From Achromobacter pestifer (GTDB lineage Bacteria > Pseudomonadota > Gammaproteobacteria > Burkholderiales > Burkholderiaceae_B), in assembly GCF_902859625.1 (NCBI RefSeq), contig NZ_CADIJX010000002.1, positions 992,001 through 1,056,000 of the forward strand: 64,000 nt of DNA. Reading direction: 5' to 3'. Position 1 is the first letter of the stretch, and each line of letters begins with the position of its first letter. This document shows, in pieces, positions 54,825 through 64,000 of the stretch. The notes under the pieces are model-generated. The model was not told the DNA's origin. It ran no database searches and saw only the letters and a program-made list of their open reading frames with translations. A program made the translations under genes and the position numbers.

Positions 54825-55032
54825 AATACAGTCTCTACACAGAACATACAGCCCACGCAGCTGCCGATGCTAATTGATCGGCTGACGTGTCCATTAGCCA
54901 GCTGATAGCGGACCTTCCCATAACTGTATATATATCCAGAGTATTTCGAGAGGAATTTCTAAACAATTATCACGAATGGACACGTCGCTCCAAGTGAAAT
55001 AGACTGCGTTAAATGTGCCTCGGAATAGAAGA

Positions 55033-56640
55033 ATGGACTCTAGCAATGCAGGAGGAGTGGCGGCCAAACACGGATTTGTCTATCAGGATTATGTGGCTGC
55101 CTTGCTTACGACAGAGATGTTAATGGACAAGAACATGCGCTTCGTGCGTTGTGAGGTGGTCGATGATATTGATATTGGCTGGACTGACCTGATCGAGTTT
55201 GTGCAAGTCAAAGGTGCCGAAGATAGGAGTTGGACTATTTCTGCTATCACCGCCAACACTGATGGGGCGCAAACCTCGCTTGTTCAGAAGCAGATGAAAC
55301 AACTTCGAAAGGCGACCGGCGATCATACGTTCAGAATTATCTCTGTCGAAAATCCTACGAAGGCCTTGGACTATCTGAGAATTGGTAGGTCAATCCGTTC
55401 TGTAAAAGAAGGGCGTGATGTTCTTGTTAAGGCCCTTAATGCCAAGTTGAAGGATTACGTTGCTCCGAAAGGCAACACGGTCGCGCAGTGGGTTGATCGA
55501 GTTTGGTGGGAAGTGATTCCGTCACTTAGAGAGGCTGAGTTGCTGGCCTTGAAGAATCTTCGCAATGCTGCGCTTGAGGTCGTAGGCGTCCCATTGACAT
55601 CAGATCGGGCCGCGGAAGCAATTCTGAAAAGTATTTTGATCACGCTGACCAAAAAGAGTGCGCTTTCTCGTCGAATCTATTGCGAAGACGATAAAACTTA
55701 TCACCGAGAAAATCTCTTGGATTGGTTTAGGAAAGAGATTTTATTCCATGAAAAGCACTCATACGTACATTCCAAGATCTATGCGAACAAGAAGACGCGA
55801 CCGGTATTGGAAGTGTTAAGCGACATTACGCTTCCGACCGGAAACACGTTTCGAAGTGGAAAGCTTCTATATCAAAGCTACAGCCTCAAGTCTTATCGAT
55901 ACAGATACATTGCTGAAAGTCTATGCACTTGGGTAGAGGAGGTGCTTCTCCTGCCACAGGAAATTGCCGATATAGCAAATCTCTCTACTAAACAGAAGTT
56001 TCAGCGACTTAAGGAACGACTTTCAACGTCGCTGAAGGGGTTGGAAGATTTCGTTGGGAACCTTCTTCTACACGCAGCTATCCGTTCGACTCACCTGAGT
56101 CAGCCCATCCCGGCGGCGTTGTACGTTGACCATCCTGTTGGTGTGCGAATACTGAATAACGTTCATATTGTTCAGCATGGTACTAAAGAACATGAACTTT
56201 GGATCGGCTTCAGCCATGTGTATGCCGGGTCCGATCTTTCAACGTGTCTCGAGGATCTCCGCGAGCTGCTGTACAGAGATGTCGCAGGCAACATTGATCC
56301 CACTAGAGACAGAATTCTTGAAATCAAAGAGGATTCGTATCTTCTTAAACATGATATTGACGAGATCCTAGATACCACCAAGGCATTTGACCAGTATTCA
56401 AAGCGCTATCGGTTCCTTCTGTTCTTCGGATACAACTCCGCGCTCCTCACAGAGCCGGAGACCCATGGCCATGAGGTGGCTCTCATAGATCAGACAAATC
56501 AATTGCTTTCACATTTCGCCGCAGACCTCGATGCAACCAAATTTGATCAGATAAACATACAAATTTACTTTTATCCGGTACCTAATCTCAATACGCTACT
56601 AAATTCAGTGCAGCAGGAATTGGAGAAATACTGTGCGTGA
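55033..56640 (+). CDS. DUF4297-type dsDNA nuclease, defence protein (AbpA-like)
   Basis: 535 residues. The N-terminus is a PD-(D/E)xK nuclease of DUF4297: GGVAAKHGFVYQDYVAALL, E41, D44/D45 in RCEVVDDIDI, then EFVQVK with E55, Q58 and K60. The rest (about 100-535) is a long helical region of unknown fold. The gene overlaps a helicase gene, as in AbpAB-type anti-phage pairs (nuclease about 600, helicase about 700 residues); Hachiman is an alternative. ATG 55033 chosen; an in-frame GTG at 55015 adds six residues. Clearly AT-richer than the core genome. Confidence 0.78.
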   Translation: MDSSNAGGVAAKHGFVYQDYVAALLTTEMLMDKNMRFVRCEVVDDIDIGWTDLIEFVQVKGAEDRSWTISAITANTDGAQTSLVQKQMKQLRKATGDHTFRIISVENPTKALDYLRIGRSIRSVKEGRDVLVKALNAKLKDYVAPKGNTVAQWVDRVWWEVIPSLREAELLALKNLRNAALEVVGVPLTSDRAAEAILKSILITLTKKSALSRRIYCEDDKTYHRENLLDWFRKEILFHEKHSYVHSKIYANKKTRPVLEVLSDITLPTGNTFRSGKLLYQSYSLKSYRYRYIAESLCTWVEEVLLLPQEIADIANLSTKQKFQRLKERLSTSLKGLEDFVGNLLLHAAIRSTHLSQPIPAALYVDHPVGVRILNNVHIVQHGTKEHELWIGFSHVYAGSDLSTCLEDLRELLYRDVAGNIDPTRDRILEIKEDSYLLKHDIDEILDTTKAFDQYSKRYRFLLFFGYNSALLTEPETHGHEVALIDQTNQLLSHFAADLDATKFDQINIQIYFYPVPNLNTLLNSVQQELEKYCA

Positions 56641-58813
56641 GATCTTCGAGCTCGCGCTAATGATGCTTAGGAAAGACGAATTTTCGCCATTTAAATATCT
56701 GAAATGGGCGGATTCGCTACTTTCAAATCCTAAATCAAGAAGTCATGGTCGCGAGCTAGTAATAAGAGCGTTGGATCAAAAAGATAGGTTTAATCTTGTC
56801 TTGCCGCTGTTACGCCATTTGGTCCGAAAGGCAGGCCTATATCCCTATCTGAGAAAAGAATTCTCACACCATACACTGAGTGAAGAGTTCTTGCTGCAGG
56901 CATATCGAACTCCCTTTTCTAGAGAGTACGTTTTTCACTCAATGCAGTTCAAAATATACGAACTCTTGATTCAAGGCCGAAATGTAATTCTGAGCGCGCC
57001 TACGAGCATGGGAAAGAGCGCAATCATCGATTCCCTGCTTGCGTCCGGCCGCTTTGAAAAAGTGGTTATCGTGCTGCCCACAGTGGCGTTGGTCGATGAG
57101 ACACGCCGTCGCCTCAGAGAACGCTTTGGGCATACCTTTCAAATCATTCACCACGGGTCGCAACCTCTGGCTTCCGATCGTGCAATTTACGTCCTAACCC
57201 AGGAGCGGGTGAATGATCGCGAAGATATGCAGAGCGTCGATCTTTTTGTCCTGGACGAATTCTACAAACTTGCTTTCACTAAGCGAAAGGATGGTTCGCT
57301 AATCACTGAGGATGAGAGAGTCAATGCCCTGAACTCAGCGCTAAGCAAACTGCTAAAGGGATCAAGTCAGTTTTTTATGACGGGGCCGTTCATCAGTGGA
57401 ATCACTGGGCTATCGAGCGTGAACGCTAGCTACACGTTCGTGCCTACGGACTATAATACGGTTGCGCTCAATGTTCAGCATTTCAATATTAAGGCGAACA
57501 ATGTTGATGAAAAGAACGAGAGGCTGCTCAGTCTTCTGCAATCGATTTCCGGACCAACCATTATTTACTGCAGATCGGCTTCTACGGCGGGAAAGATTTC
57601 CAAGTTGCTGATCAGTCATGGCATTGGTTTAAGTCTGAATGACCAATACTCAGAATGGTTGAAGACCAGCTACCACTCAGCATGGGACTACGTTCAAGCA
57701 TATGTGAACGGAATCGGATTACACTTTGGTGGGTTACCGAGAGCTATACAACAATATACTATCGATAGGTTTAACTCTGGGCAACTACCTTACCTCGTAT
57801 GTACCTCCACAATAATTGAGGGTGTCAATACGGTAGCTAAGAATGTCATTATTTTCGACAACCGCCAAGGCAACTTTGGAGTAGACCGCTTTACTCATGG
57901 AAACATCAGGGGGCGCGCGGGGCGCATGGGCGTTCACTATGTTGGGAATGTCTATTGCATGGAGGAAATTCCAGAGGGTGATGAGCCGTTCGAAGTGGAG
58001 ATCCCTCTAGGGACTCAAGGCGAAAATACCCCGATTAATCTATTGGCCGCATTGCAACCTGAACATCTGACAGATTACTCTCAAGCTAGATTCGAGGAAG
58101 AAACATCATCTTCACCAGTAGACGAAGACTTGATTCGAAAGCATGCGTCATTCTCTTTTGAAGTGATAAAGGACGCATTTGACTTTGTTGCCGGGTTAAG
58201 TACGAGCGAATTCAATTCTCTTCTGTTTAATTCAATTCCAAACGCTGGGTTCTCCGTTGTTTTCACGAATTTTATGTATGAGGTTTCTGCGACAACACTG
58301 CGGCATTTAGGTGTTTTGAACAGTAAAGATGCCATGCATGCCAAAATCGTGGCGTATCTCTTCGCCAATAGTTATGAAGAGTATCTCAAGCAACAGATTG
58401 ACCGTGCGGTAGCTGCATGTGATGGAAATATCGAGCAGTTGTCGGGGAAAATTAATGACGAACTAAAAATACTAAATCGGCTTTTTAGCTATACCGTGCC
58501 CAAGGCGCTTAGCCTACTCGAGGATCTTACTACTGAAGTCGCTGAGCGCAGGAGTGATGGCACTGCCGTGTCCTATGCCCATGTCCGTAGCCTATTTGAG
58601 AACTACCATCTTGGGGCAGCCTGGGCTGGGCTGGAGGAAATGGGGATTCCAATCCAAACTCTCCAAAAACTGCATGACCGCTTTCCTCTCCCAGCCGATG
58701 CGAATATAGACGGTGCAATCGAATACCTTTCTAGAAGAGCGAACGCTCTGTCTGGTCTTACTGAGATGGACCGGAATTTTATCACGAGGGCATTAGGCCC
58801 TCCGATTGTATAA
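56633..58813 (+). CDS. Ski2-like SF2 helicase, defence partner (AbpB-like)
   Basis: 726 residues. Q-motif (FHSMQFK), Walker A SAPTSMGKS (121-129), motif Ia VLPTVALVDE, motif II DEFY (208-211, not DEAD), motif III MTGPF, IV GPTIIYCRS, V CTSTIIEGVN and VI NIRGRAGRMG (424-433). C-terminal half helical, unassigned. GTG 56633 overlaps the nuclease stop by 8 nt with GGAGAAA before it. Probably loads or remodels DNA for the nuclease. Confidence 0.85.
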   Translation: MREIFELALMMLRKDEFSPFKYLKWADSLLSNPKSRSHGRELVIRALDQKDRFNLVLPLLRHLVRKAGLYPYLRKEFSHHTLSEEFLLQAYRTPFSREYVFHSMQFKIYELLIQGRNVILSAPTSMGKSAIIDSLLASGRFEKVVIVLPTVALVDETRRRLRERFGHTFQIIHHGSQPLASDRAIYVLTQERVNDREDMQSVDLFVLDEFYKLAFTKRKDGSLITEDERVNALNSALSKLLKGSSQFFMTGPFISGITGLSSVNASYTFVPTDYNTVALNVQHFNIKANNVDEKNERLLSLLQSISGPTIIYCRSASTAGKISKLLISHGIGLSLNDQYSEWLKTSYHSAWDYVQAYVNGIGLHFGGLPRAIQQYTIDRFNSGQLPYLVCTSTIIEGVNTVAKNVIIFDNRQGNFGVDRFTHGNIRGRAGRMGVHYVGNVYCMEEIPEGDEPFEVEIPLGTQGENTPINLLAALQPEHLTDYSQARFEEETSSSPVDEDLIRKHASFSFEVIKDAFDFVAGLSTSEFNSLLFNSIPNAGFSVVFTNFMYEVSATTLRHLGVLNSKDAMHAKIVAYLFANSYEEYLKQQIDRAVAACDGNIEQLSGKINDELKILNRLFSYTVPKALSLLEDLTTEVAERRSDGTAVSYAHVRSLFENYHLGAAWAGLEEMGIPIQTLQKLHDRFPLPADANIDGAIEYLSRRANALSGLTEMDRNFITRALGPPIV

Positions 58814-58961
58814 ATATGTGAACTACATAATAAAATAAATTTAGTTCTGGCTAAAAGTTAGCATTGGTAGCCTATAAATATATGAGTACTAAGGCTTCTC
58901 TTAGGGCAGAGCAGTAAGCAAGCCTATTCAGAGTCAGTGACCTCAACTTGGACTACTATTT
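58814..58961 (+). other. AT-rich gap between helicase and ATPase genes
   Basis: 148 nt, strongly AT-rich, with a TATAAATAT-like stretch near 58876. It may hold a promoter for the ATPase/HNH pair, so the four genes need not be one operon. Confidence 0.35.
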
Positions 58962-60467
58962 ATGGACGTTTTCATTCGAGACAGGGGCGCTTCGGTCACT
59001 GTTCCAGATGGGGCTTATCCGTGTATCGTGCTTGAGAGAGATAACTGGAACGATTATTCATATTTCACGTTGTTTAAGGCGCAGCTGCGGCTTGCTCCTG
59101 GGTCTGGATCGGGCAGTGTCGAGAGTCTTGGTGGCGTGAAGATCATGAAGGGGAATCAAGCAGAGGGTATAGAAAACAGGCCGTTTGAGAAACTGGCTAG
59201 TGGGGAAAAGATTCCGGCACGGATGTTACGTGACGTTGGTTCGCTAGGATCCGGTACCGTTTACTACGACAAGCTAAGGAACGTAGATATCGACCTAGCG
59301 CGAGCGCTGTTGAATACTCTGCGCGATTGTTCTTTTCTACCGGTCGTGCGGAAGCAATTTCAGTCCGATGAGTGCTTCAAGATCTCATTGCTACGTGAAT
59401 CGGAAGCCCGTGTTTTACTGGACACGGCCGGCGCCCACTTTGGCGGGGACTCCACACTCATTAGCAGCTTTTCGGCGGCAATCCAGCTCGATGGCGCTAC
59501 CGCAGCCCACGAATTTGTGTTCGATTTCGAATCCGTTGATGGCGTTCCGCGGCGGATGCATTCGATCGTTGGTCTGAACGGTGTGGGAAAAACTCAAGTC
59601 ATGGCGCGGTTGGCCATCCTGCTGAGTCGGTTTTCGAAACAGGCGATTAAGGAGAAGCGGTCGGCTCTGCAGTCGGACGACTCCATCTCGCCGGTGCCAT
59701 CCATCTATTCCGTCGTGGCCGTTTCGTTTAGCGCGTTTGACGAGTTCGAGCGGCCCACGCAGCTGCAGGGTGAAGCGTTTCAGTATAGCTACTGTGGGTT
59801 GCAGCATCCACAGGGGCGGCTAAAAACGAAAGCCGACCTGCTAAAGGAAATTCGATCTGTTCTGTCCCGGGACATGACCCAAGAGAAGCGCATTCTTTTA
59901 AAGCGGGTCCTTCACAATTTGGTTCGGGTTGATGACCTCGACTCGTTTGTCGAGGAACCCGAGAACAATGAAATAATGTACCAACGTTTAAGTGCTGGGC
60001 AGCGGCTTGCAGTCAACTGCATCATTCACATCATTTCGCGGATCGAACCGCGCACCTTGATTCTCTTTGACGAGCCGGAGCTTCACCTCCATCCGCAATT
60101 GCTTACTGGGCTTGTGCAGGCCCTCAATGAAGTGCTTGAGGATCAGGATTCATTCTCGATTGTAGCTACCCACTCTCCGCTCGTCATACAACAGTTGCCG
60201 AAGGAATGTGTCCATGTGATCCGTCGCGATCGAATGACGCCGATGGTAGTCAAGCCGACTTTTCAGACTTTCGGAGAGAGCGTGTCGGAGATAACACGAT
60301 TCGTGTTCGCGTCGCCCGATACAGATAGGGACTATCGAGCAGTGCTCGAGCGAATGTTTGAAGACGATGGTGGCGACGTTGAGGCCATACGAAAACGTTT
60401 TGGCGGAAAACTTAGCCTGAACGCAGACATGTATCTCGAGTCATTACGCGCTGCAAAGGACGCTTGA
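58962..60467 (+). CDS. ABC-type ATPase with long N-terminal extension, partner of an HNH nuclease
   Basis: 501 residues. Walker A GLNGVGKT (204-211), signature RLSAGQR (342-348), Walker B TLILFDEPE (365-373), H-loop ATHSPLVIQ (402-410): an OLD/PtuA-like ABC ATPase without a TOPRIM nuclease domain. In PtuA the P-loop is near residue 30; here about 200 residues of unassigned sequence come first. The HNH gene follows after 1 nt. No clear ribosome site. Defence role is inferred from context. Confidence 0.78.
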   Translation: MDVFIRDRGASVTVPDGAYPCIVLERDNWNDYSYFTLFKAQLRLAPGSGSGSVESLGGVKIMKGNQAEGIENRPFEKLASGEKIPARMLRDVGSLGSGTVYYDKLRNVDIDLARALLNTLRDCSFLPVVRKQFQSDECFKISLLRESEARVLLDTAGAHFGGDSTLISSFSAAIQLDGATAAHEFVFDFESVDGVPRRMHSIVGLNGVGKTQVMARLAILLSRFSKQAIKEKRSALQSDDSISPVPSIYSVVAVSFSAFDEFERPTQLQGEAFQYSYCGLQHPQGRLKTKADLLKEIRSVLSRDMTQEKRILLKRVLHNLVRVDDLDSFVEEPENNEIMYQRLSAGQRLAVNCIIHIISRIEPRTLILFDEPELHLHPQLLTGLVQALNEVLEDQDSFSIVATHSPLVIQQLPKECVHVIRRDRMTPMVVKPTFQTFGESVSEITRFVFASPDTDRDYRAVLERMFEDDGGDVEAIRKRFGGKLSLNADMYLESLRAAKDA

Positions 60468-60468
60468 C

Positions 60469-61365
60469 ATGCGGAATCAGAAGGCTGCCGATCTAGATGT
60501 CCGTAAGTATCTGCCGACCATCATCCAGTCAAAGCATAAGGCGACGAGGGCGACCCTAACCAACTTGCGTGACAAAGTTTTCGATCTGTGCGATGGATAC
60601 GACAACGCAATAGACGCGATGACCCCCCCTCCAAAGCAACCCTGGAAAGAAGAAGAAAGCGCTGCTCTCGAGTCATGCTATGGCATCGGAACCATGGCGC
60701 TTTCTGCGCACAAGGACAATATTCTGTGGGCGCTCAAAGTGCAATCGGAGGTCAACCTTCAGCGATGTGCATACTGCATGCTCAACGATCCCCGGACATG
60801 GGATCACTATTTACCAAAGGAATCATTTCCCGAGTATGCGGTTTATCACGCAAACCTGCTCTACATCTGCTTTGGCTGCAATCATCGCAAATCCAAACAT
60901 TATCACAACGCGTATCTGCTCTATTGCCATCCGTATTTTTCCGTCGATGCGGATACAGCCCTGCTTCACTGCTTAGTTACAGTCGTGGAGGGTACTCTTG
61001 CAATCAAATACTATTGTGCAGGAATGGGCGCGATGCAGGCCGCGGCTGAAGTCGCGCAACGCCACCTCGAGGGTCTAGGTTTAATCGATCGCTTTGCGGC
61101 AGAGGCGTCCAGCATGTTAAGCGGCCTAATCGGCGAGCTTAGACAATACTTTCCTGATGGCGTGCCCGCTGCGTCACTTCATAGAGTGCTACAGCGGCGT
61201 TACTCCGAAGCGCAGGAATGTCTGGGTATAAATGCGTGGGATAGTCGACTTTGGCATGGCGTCGCCCACTGCGTCGACTTTTTAGACTACGTGAATGATA
61301 GGATTAAATTTAGGAGCACTCTCGATTCCAACGGATTTTATGTTCCCGCGCCGCCTGCCGCGTAG
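60469..61365 (+). CDS. HNH endonuclease partner
   Basis: 298 residues. HNH core: C100 and C103 (CAYC), D112-H113, N129, then CFGCNHRKSK with C134, C137, N138 and H139: a zinc-bound HNH finger (beta-beta-alpha). Flanks are unassigned, with a C-terminal helical region of about 150 residues. Starts 1 nt after the ATPase stop. Probably the effector nuclease gated by the ATPase, as in Septu; sequence-specific target unknown. Confidence 0.78.
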   Translation: MRNQKAADLDVRKYLPTIIQSKHKATRATLTNLRDKVFDLCDGYDNAIDAMTPPPKQPWKEEESAALESCYGIGTMALSAHKDNILWALKVQSEVNLQRCAYCMLNDPRTWDHYLPKESFPEYAVYHANLLYICFGCNHRKSKHYHNAYLLYCHPYFSVDADTALLHCLVTVVEGTLAIKYYCAGMGAMQAAAEVAQRHLEGLGLIDRFAAEASSMLSGLIGELRQYFPDGVPAASLHRVLQRRYSEAQECLGINAWDSRLWHGVAHCVDFLDYVNDRIKFRSTLDSNGFYVPAPPAA

Positions 61366-61490
61366 ATGATCGTGGTATATAACGTGGCAAATTGCAATTT
61401 CGGACTAAGGAGTTCGAGAGTTTCGTCTGAAAGGTATATTTATTTAGTGCCAATTATGGGGGCAGGTCACCTCGCATCGAGCCGTAGCTA
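61366..61490. other. Gap between convergent defence genes
   Basis: 125 nt. A perfect palindrome AAATTGCAATTT lies at 61389-61400; it may be a weak bidirectional terminator. Nothing else seen. Confidence 0.35.
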
Positions 61491-62177
61491 TTAAATGCGG
61501 CCACCGATTCTTGACTTGAGCGTCCAGTCATCTTCGAAACAGTCTCTCGCGGTCCCTACATGAGCCTCGACTAGCCGACGGCGCATATCTGGATCCTCGT
61601 GAAAGGCTGCGATCCAAATACTGAAAAACCCTGATGACTTGGCGGTAGAAATGATCATTTCTCGGATATCTTCATTGTTGTTCCGTGCCAGCACGTCTCG
61701 CGAACGTTTAGCGAGGTTCCATGCCTCCTCCCGGTCTAAGTAGCGCTTATCTCGGCCCGCTGGCTGTTTAGCGGGAGGTTTTCCTGGGTGGCGATCCAGT
61801 CCAACAAGATCTATCAGCGCAACTACTTTCGGGACGATGAGAGGATCTATTGTTGATGAGGGCTCCACCAGCCCCCCTTCTCTGTACTCTATAGCCTTTA
61901 AAGTGTTGTCCTTGTCCGGCCAAAGAAAGTCTTCGTCGTTGGTTGGAGTGTCGCCCTTCGCCGAATTACAGTTAACGCAACCAATAAGGAAGTTCGTCCA
62001 ATCGGTTTCGCGCGTGGCATCAGAGCTCTTTGGTGATACGTGTTCTACAGCTAGAAGTGCAGGAAAATGACGTTCGCAGTAACTGCAGTACCGGCCAAAG
62101 TATGCTTCGAGATCTTCGATGGCATCCTGATACTTCTTATAGGTCGCCGGTGCCGCGACTCTGGTAATGGGCCTCAT
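61491..62177 (-). CDS. ptuB: HNH nuclease, Septu PtuB type
   Basis: 228 residues. HNH core: CSYC (C31, C34), E45-H46 in VEHVSPK, N62, [10 protein letters not shown] with C67, C70, N71 and K74. This is the usual PtuB order. ATG 62177 overlaps the ATPase stop by 4 nt. Shares little with the HNH at 60469 beyond the finger. Effector of a Septu-like system; Ec78-type retrons use related PtuAB, but no reverse transcriptase is visible. Confidence 0.8.
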   Translation of the reverse strand: MRPITRVAAPATYKKYQDAIEDLEAYFGRYCSYCERHFPALLAVEHVSPKSSDATRETDWTNFLIGCVNCNSAKGDTPTNDEDFLWPDKDNTLKAIEYREGGLVEPSSTIDPLIVPKVVALIDLVGLDRHPGKPPAKQPAGRDKRYLDREEAWNLAKRSRDVLARNNNEDIREMIISTAKSSGFFSIWIAAFHEDPDMRRRLVEAHVGTARDCFEDDWTLKSRIGGRI

Positions 62178-63649
62178 TGAGCTTTATTCTCCATTGCCAG
62201 CACTTTAAGTAGGGCGTGTAATGCGGGATCGGATGTAAAGGGCTCACTCGCCTCCCGATAGGACCGCTCAGCGGTACGTAACTCGTCCGGTGTTACCTGC
62301 TGGGCGTCAGCCGCGCGCATTTCAAGAAGCGTAAAGTATTCTTTCGCCGCATCACTCAACTTTTCTGCCCGTGTGCTTCGTTGCGGCACGGAAACGCCTT
62401 GAATGTCCTCTGCAATATCTTCGATGCTATTGCCGCCATCTAAGTGTGCAGTTGAAAGCTTCGGATCGATAGGGGTGATCTGGTGGCGAGGGGTTGCCTG
62501 AATTACAAAAGGCGAATGAGTCGTAGCAATGAACTGGCAGTTAGGTAACAAATCCTCTAAAGCGGGTACGATTCGACGTTGCCATTTTGGATGAAGGTGG
62601 ACGTCAATTTCATCGATAAGGACAATAGCCTTTCCGAAGCCGATTTTTTCATTTGGGTTTTTGATAGATAGCTGTCTCGCAATATCAACAAATAAAGAAA
62701 AGAGTCGTTGCTCACCATCGGAGAGTTGACTAAGACTTAGTGTGCCAATTTTGCGTTGGATCATAATTCTTGGCGTTAGCTTTACCTCCAGTGAATAAGA
62801 ACTTAGACGCTCTCGATCAGCCGATGAAACCGGTATGTCTTTCCAAATATCGCGCAATTGGGGTAAGTCTCTATCGCCACGTCTGCGTTCCGAACTCGCT
62901 GGTGTGAGGACTACTTTTGTCTGATCGGGCCAATCAAAAGGGCGCTTTCGCCGAGGTTGGTGCTCGTCGAACCAGCGCATTGCGAAGGCCCTAGCTTGTT
63001 TTTGTATTTCCGAGTCCACTGGCGTTTTTTTTTCTGCACTTTCATCGTGCACGAGTGAGCACTCATAGGGTTCGAAGCGCCAATAGAATTTACTCATGCC
63101 AGGAGAAAAGGTGGATAGCACTTTGTTAACAAATTTTCTCACCGAATTACTATTTCCGAACTGGCGGTCAGTCGCTATTGCAGTCCCTGGAGAAGAGTTG
63201 TTTTCGGAGGAGTAGAGAAACTCCTCGTGGCGTCGAAATGAATCGCTATAGAATTTTCGGAGCCGTCTCGCAGATTTCATTTTCATCGCCGAGCAGATCG
63301 CTTCGTTTGATGAGTAGAGTAGAATCAGCGGAAGATTTCCCCGCTTGGCTGAGCGTTTTGCAGGTTCCCAAAGCGTCTTCTGCAATTGAAATGCTTCAAC
63401 CGTATTATTTGAGTGGCAAATTACTGCACTGATTTCTGCGAGACGCGAGCGCAGCCGGATGTCGTTGTCTTCTAGTCTTGGACGTCTTCCCATCTGCTGA
63501 GTGCTACCCAACGCTGCGAGTAAGCCGCGAAGAATTGTCGTCTTGCCGGCTCCATTCTCCCCTATGAGCAAGTTGAAGCCAGGTTGAAATTTGAAAGTTC
63601 TTTGGTCAAATTGACGAACATTGGTTAATGTCAAGCTTTGTAGATGCAT
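62174..63649 (-). CDS. ptuA: AAA/ABC-type ATPase, Septu PtuA type
   Basis: 491 residues. Walker A GENGAGKT (30-37), signature LSDGEQ (309-314), Walker [10 protein letters not shown] (341-349), H-loop TTHSPFVIQ (about 376-384), all as in PtuA. ATG 63649 ([11 protein letters not shown]) gives the usual N-terminus; an earlier in-frame start at 63691 adds 14 residues. Weak ribosome site. Two-gene operon with ptuB, convergent to the first ATPase/HNH pair. Confidence 0.82.
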   Translation of the reverse strand: MHLQSLTLTNVRQFDQRTFKFQPGFNLLIGENGAGKTTILRGLLAALGSTQQMGRRPRLEDNDIRLRSRLAEISAVICHSNNTVEAFQLQKTLWEPAKRSAKRGNLPLILLYSSNEAICSAMKMKSARRLRKFYSDSFRRHEEFLYSSENNSSPGTAIATDRQFGNSNSVRKFVNKVLSTFSPGMSKFYWRFEPYECSLVHDESAEKKTPVDSEIQKQARAFAMRWFDEHQPRRKRPFDWPDQTKVVLTPASSERRRGDRDLPQLRDIWKDIPVSSADRERLSSYSLEVKLTPRIMIQRKIGTLSLSQLSDGEQRLFSLFVDIARQLSIKNPNEKIGFGKAIVLIDEIDVHLHPKWQRRIVPALEDLLPNCQFIATTHSPFVIQATPRHQITPIDPKLSTAHLDGGNSIEDIAEDIQGVSVPQRSTRAEKLSDAAKEYFTLLEMRAADAQQVTPDELRTAERSYREASEPFTSDPALHALLKVLAMENKAQ

Positions 63650-63922
63650 AGACGTGATGGGATGGCGAGTGGCAATAATAAAAATAGTCAACCAAGCAAT
63701 TCTATCCTATCATCCGAGTAGTATCTTCTACTGGACTGGCGCATTGCTTAGTGTCCTGCGGAGTCCGAATCTCGCAAACTAAGCTCAACGAAATCTATTC
63801 GTCTATGGGCTGGCGACCAAAGACGATGCTGGGCTACGGCACCTCAGCACAACGATTTCGCCAATTCGTTGCAACGGCCAATCGAATATATAGTCTTAGG
63901 CGGCCTATGAACAGGAGTTCCC

Positions 63923-64000
63923 ATGCTTGCACACATGGTTTTGTTACTAGGCTGGTGGTGCTTCTTTTGCCAACAGCGGGTCCAAAGACTGCGCATCTAT
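63923..64000 (+). CDS. Start of a small membrane protein (partial)
   Basis: ATG 63923 with AGGAG 5 nt upstream opens a hydrophobic frame (MLAHMVLLLGWWCFF) that runs off the window. Could be a small membrane or leader peptide; too short to assign. Confidence 0.35.
   Translation, partial: MLAHMVLLLGWWCFFCQQRVQRLRIY

Noticed and set aside
61491..63649. Complete Ec78-type retron
   Set aside because: PtuAB-like genes are present, but no reverse transcriptase or ncRNA-like fold is visible in the remaining 350 nt.

Overview
The window is high-GC, densely packed betaproteobacterial DNA. It encodes two Bug/TctC solute-binding proteins, a TRAP transporter, many small catabolic operons each with its own regulator, and Bordetella-like autotransporter and regulator families. 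This fits Alcaligenaceae, most likely Achromobacter; that is an inference from gene content, not a database match.

Layout. 1-2.2 kb: end of an unknown gene, an M20 metallopeptidase and a DUF1415 protein. 2.3-9.4 kb: a membrane-lipid cluster (esterase lipoprotein, secreted protein, DUF1365, two Cfa-type methyltransferases, DUF2878, DUF1295, lipocalin lipoprotein) whose two transcription units share a near-identical ECF-sigma-like promoter. 9.7-13.2 kb: a TRAP transporter. 13.4-17.6 kb: a Bug protein, a BAAT-family hydrolase and a two-subunit class III extradiol dioxygenase. 17.7-24 kb: a MurA paralogue, an AhpD-like protein with a divergent AraC regulator, a Co/Ni efflux pair dmeR-dmeF, and a GlxA-type regulator divergent from an isochorismatase-family hydrolase. 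24-36 kb: mixed housekeeping and hypothetical genes, including a radical SAM enzyme and an FMN-dependent 2-hydroxyacid oxidase.

36-48 kb is less stable. A 3.1-kb autotransporter gene lies between an intact gene and a frameshifted duplicate of its 3' end. An exported prephenate-dehydratase-like protein, a YggL-like protein, a decayed aldolase fragment and four copies of a GGTGTCAGNCTGCA repeat follow. 48.3-54.8 kb is a six-gene catabolic operon (Bug protein, RidA-like, amidohydrolase, FAH-family, hydratase, HpaI-type aldolase) read divergently from a flavin reductase and an IclR regulator, with paired inverted sites in the shared promoter region.

From about 54.8 kb to the end the DNA is visibly AT-richer and holds a defence island: a DUF4297-type nuclease overlapping a Ski2-like helicase, then an ABC-type ATPase with a partner HNH nuclease, then, facing them, a second unrelated-looking ATPase/HNH pair of the Septu (PtuA/PtuB) type. 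The first ATPase has about 200 residues before its Walker A motif and, together with the nuclease-helicase pair just upstream, is the best candidate here for an undescribed system. No tRNA, rRNA, CRISPR array, transposase, integrase or reverse transcriptase was seen.
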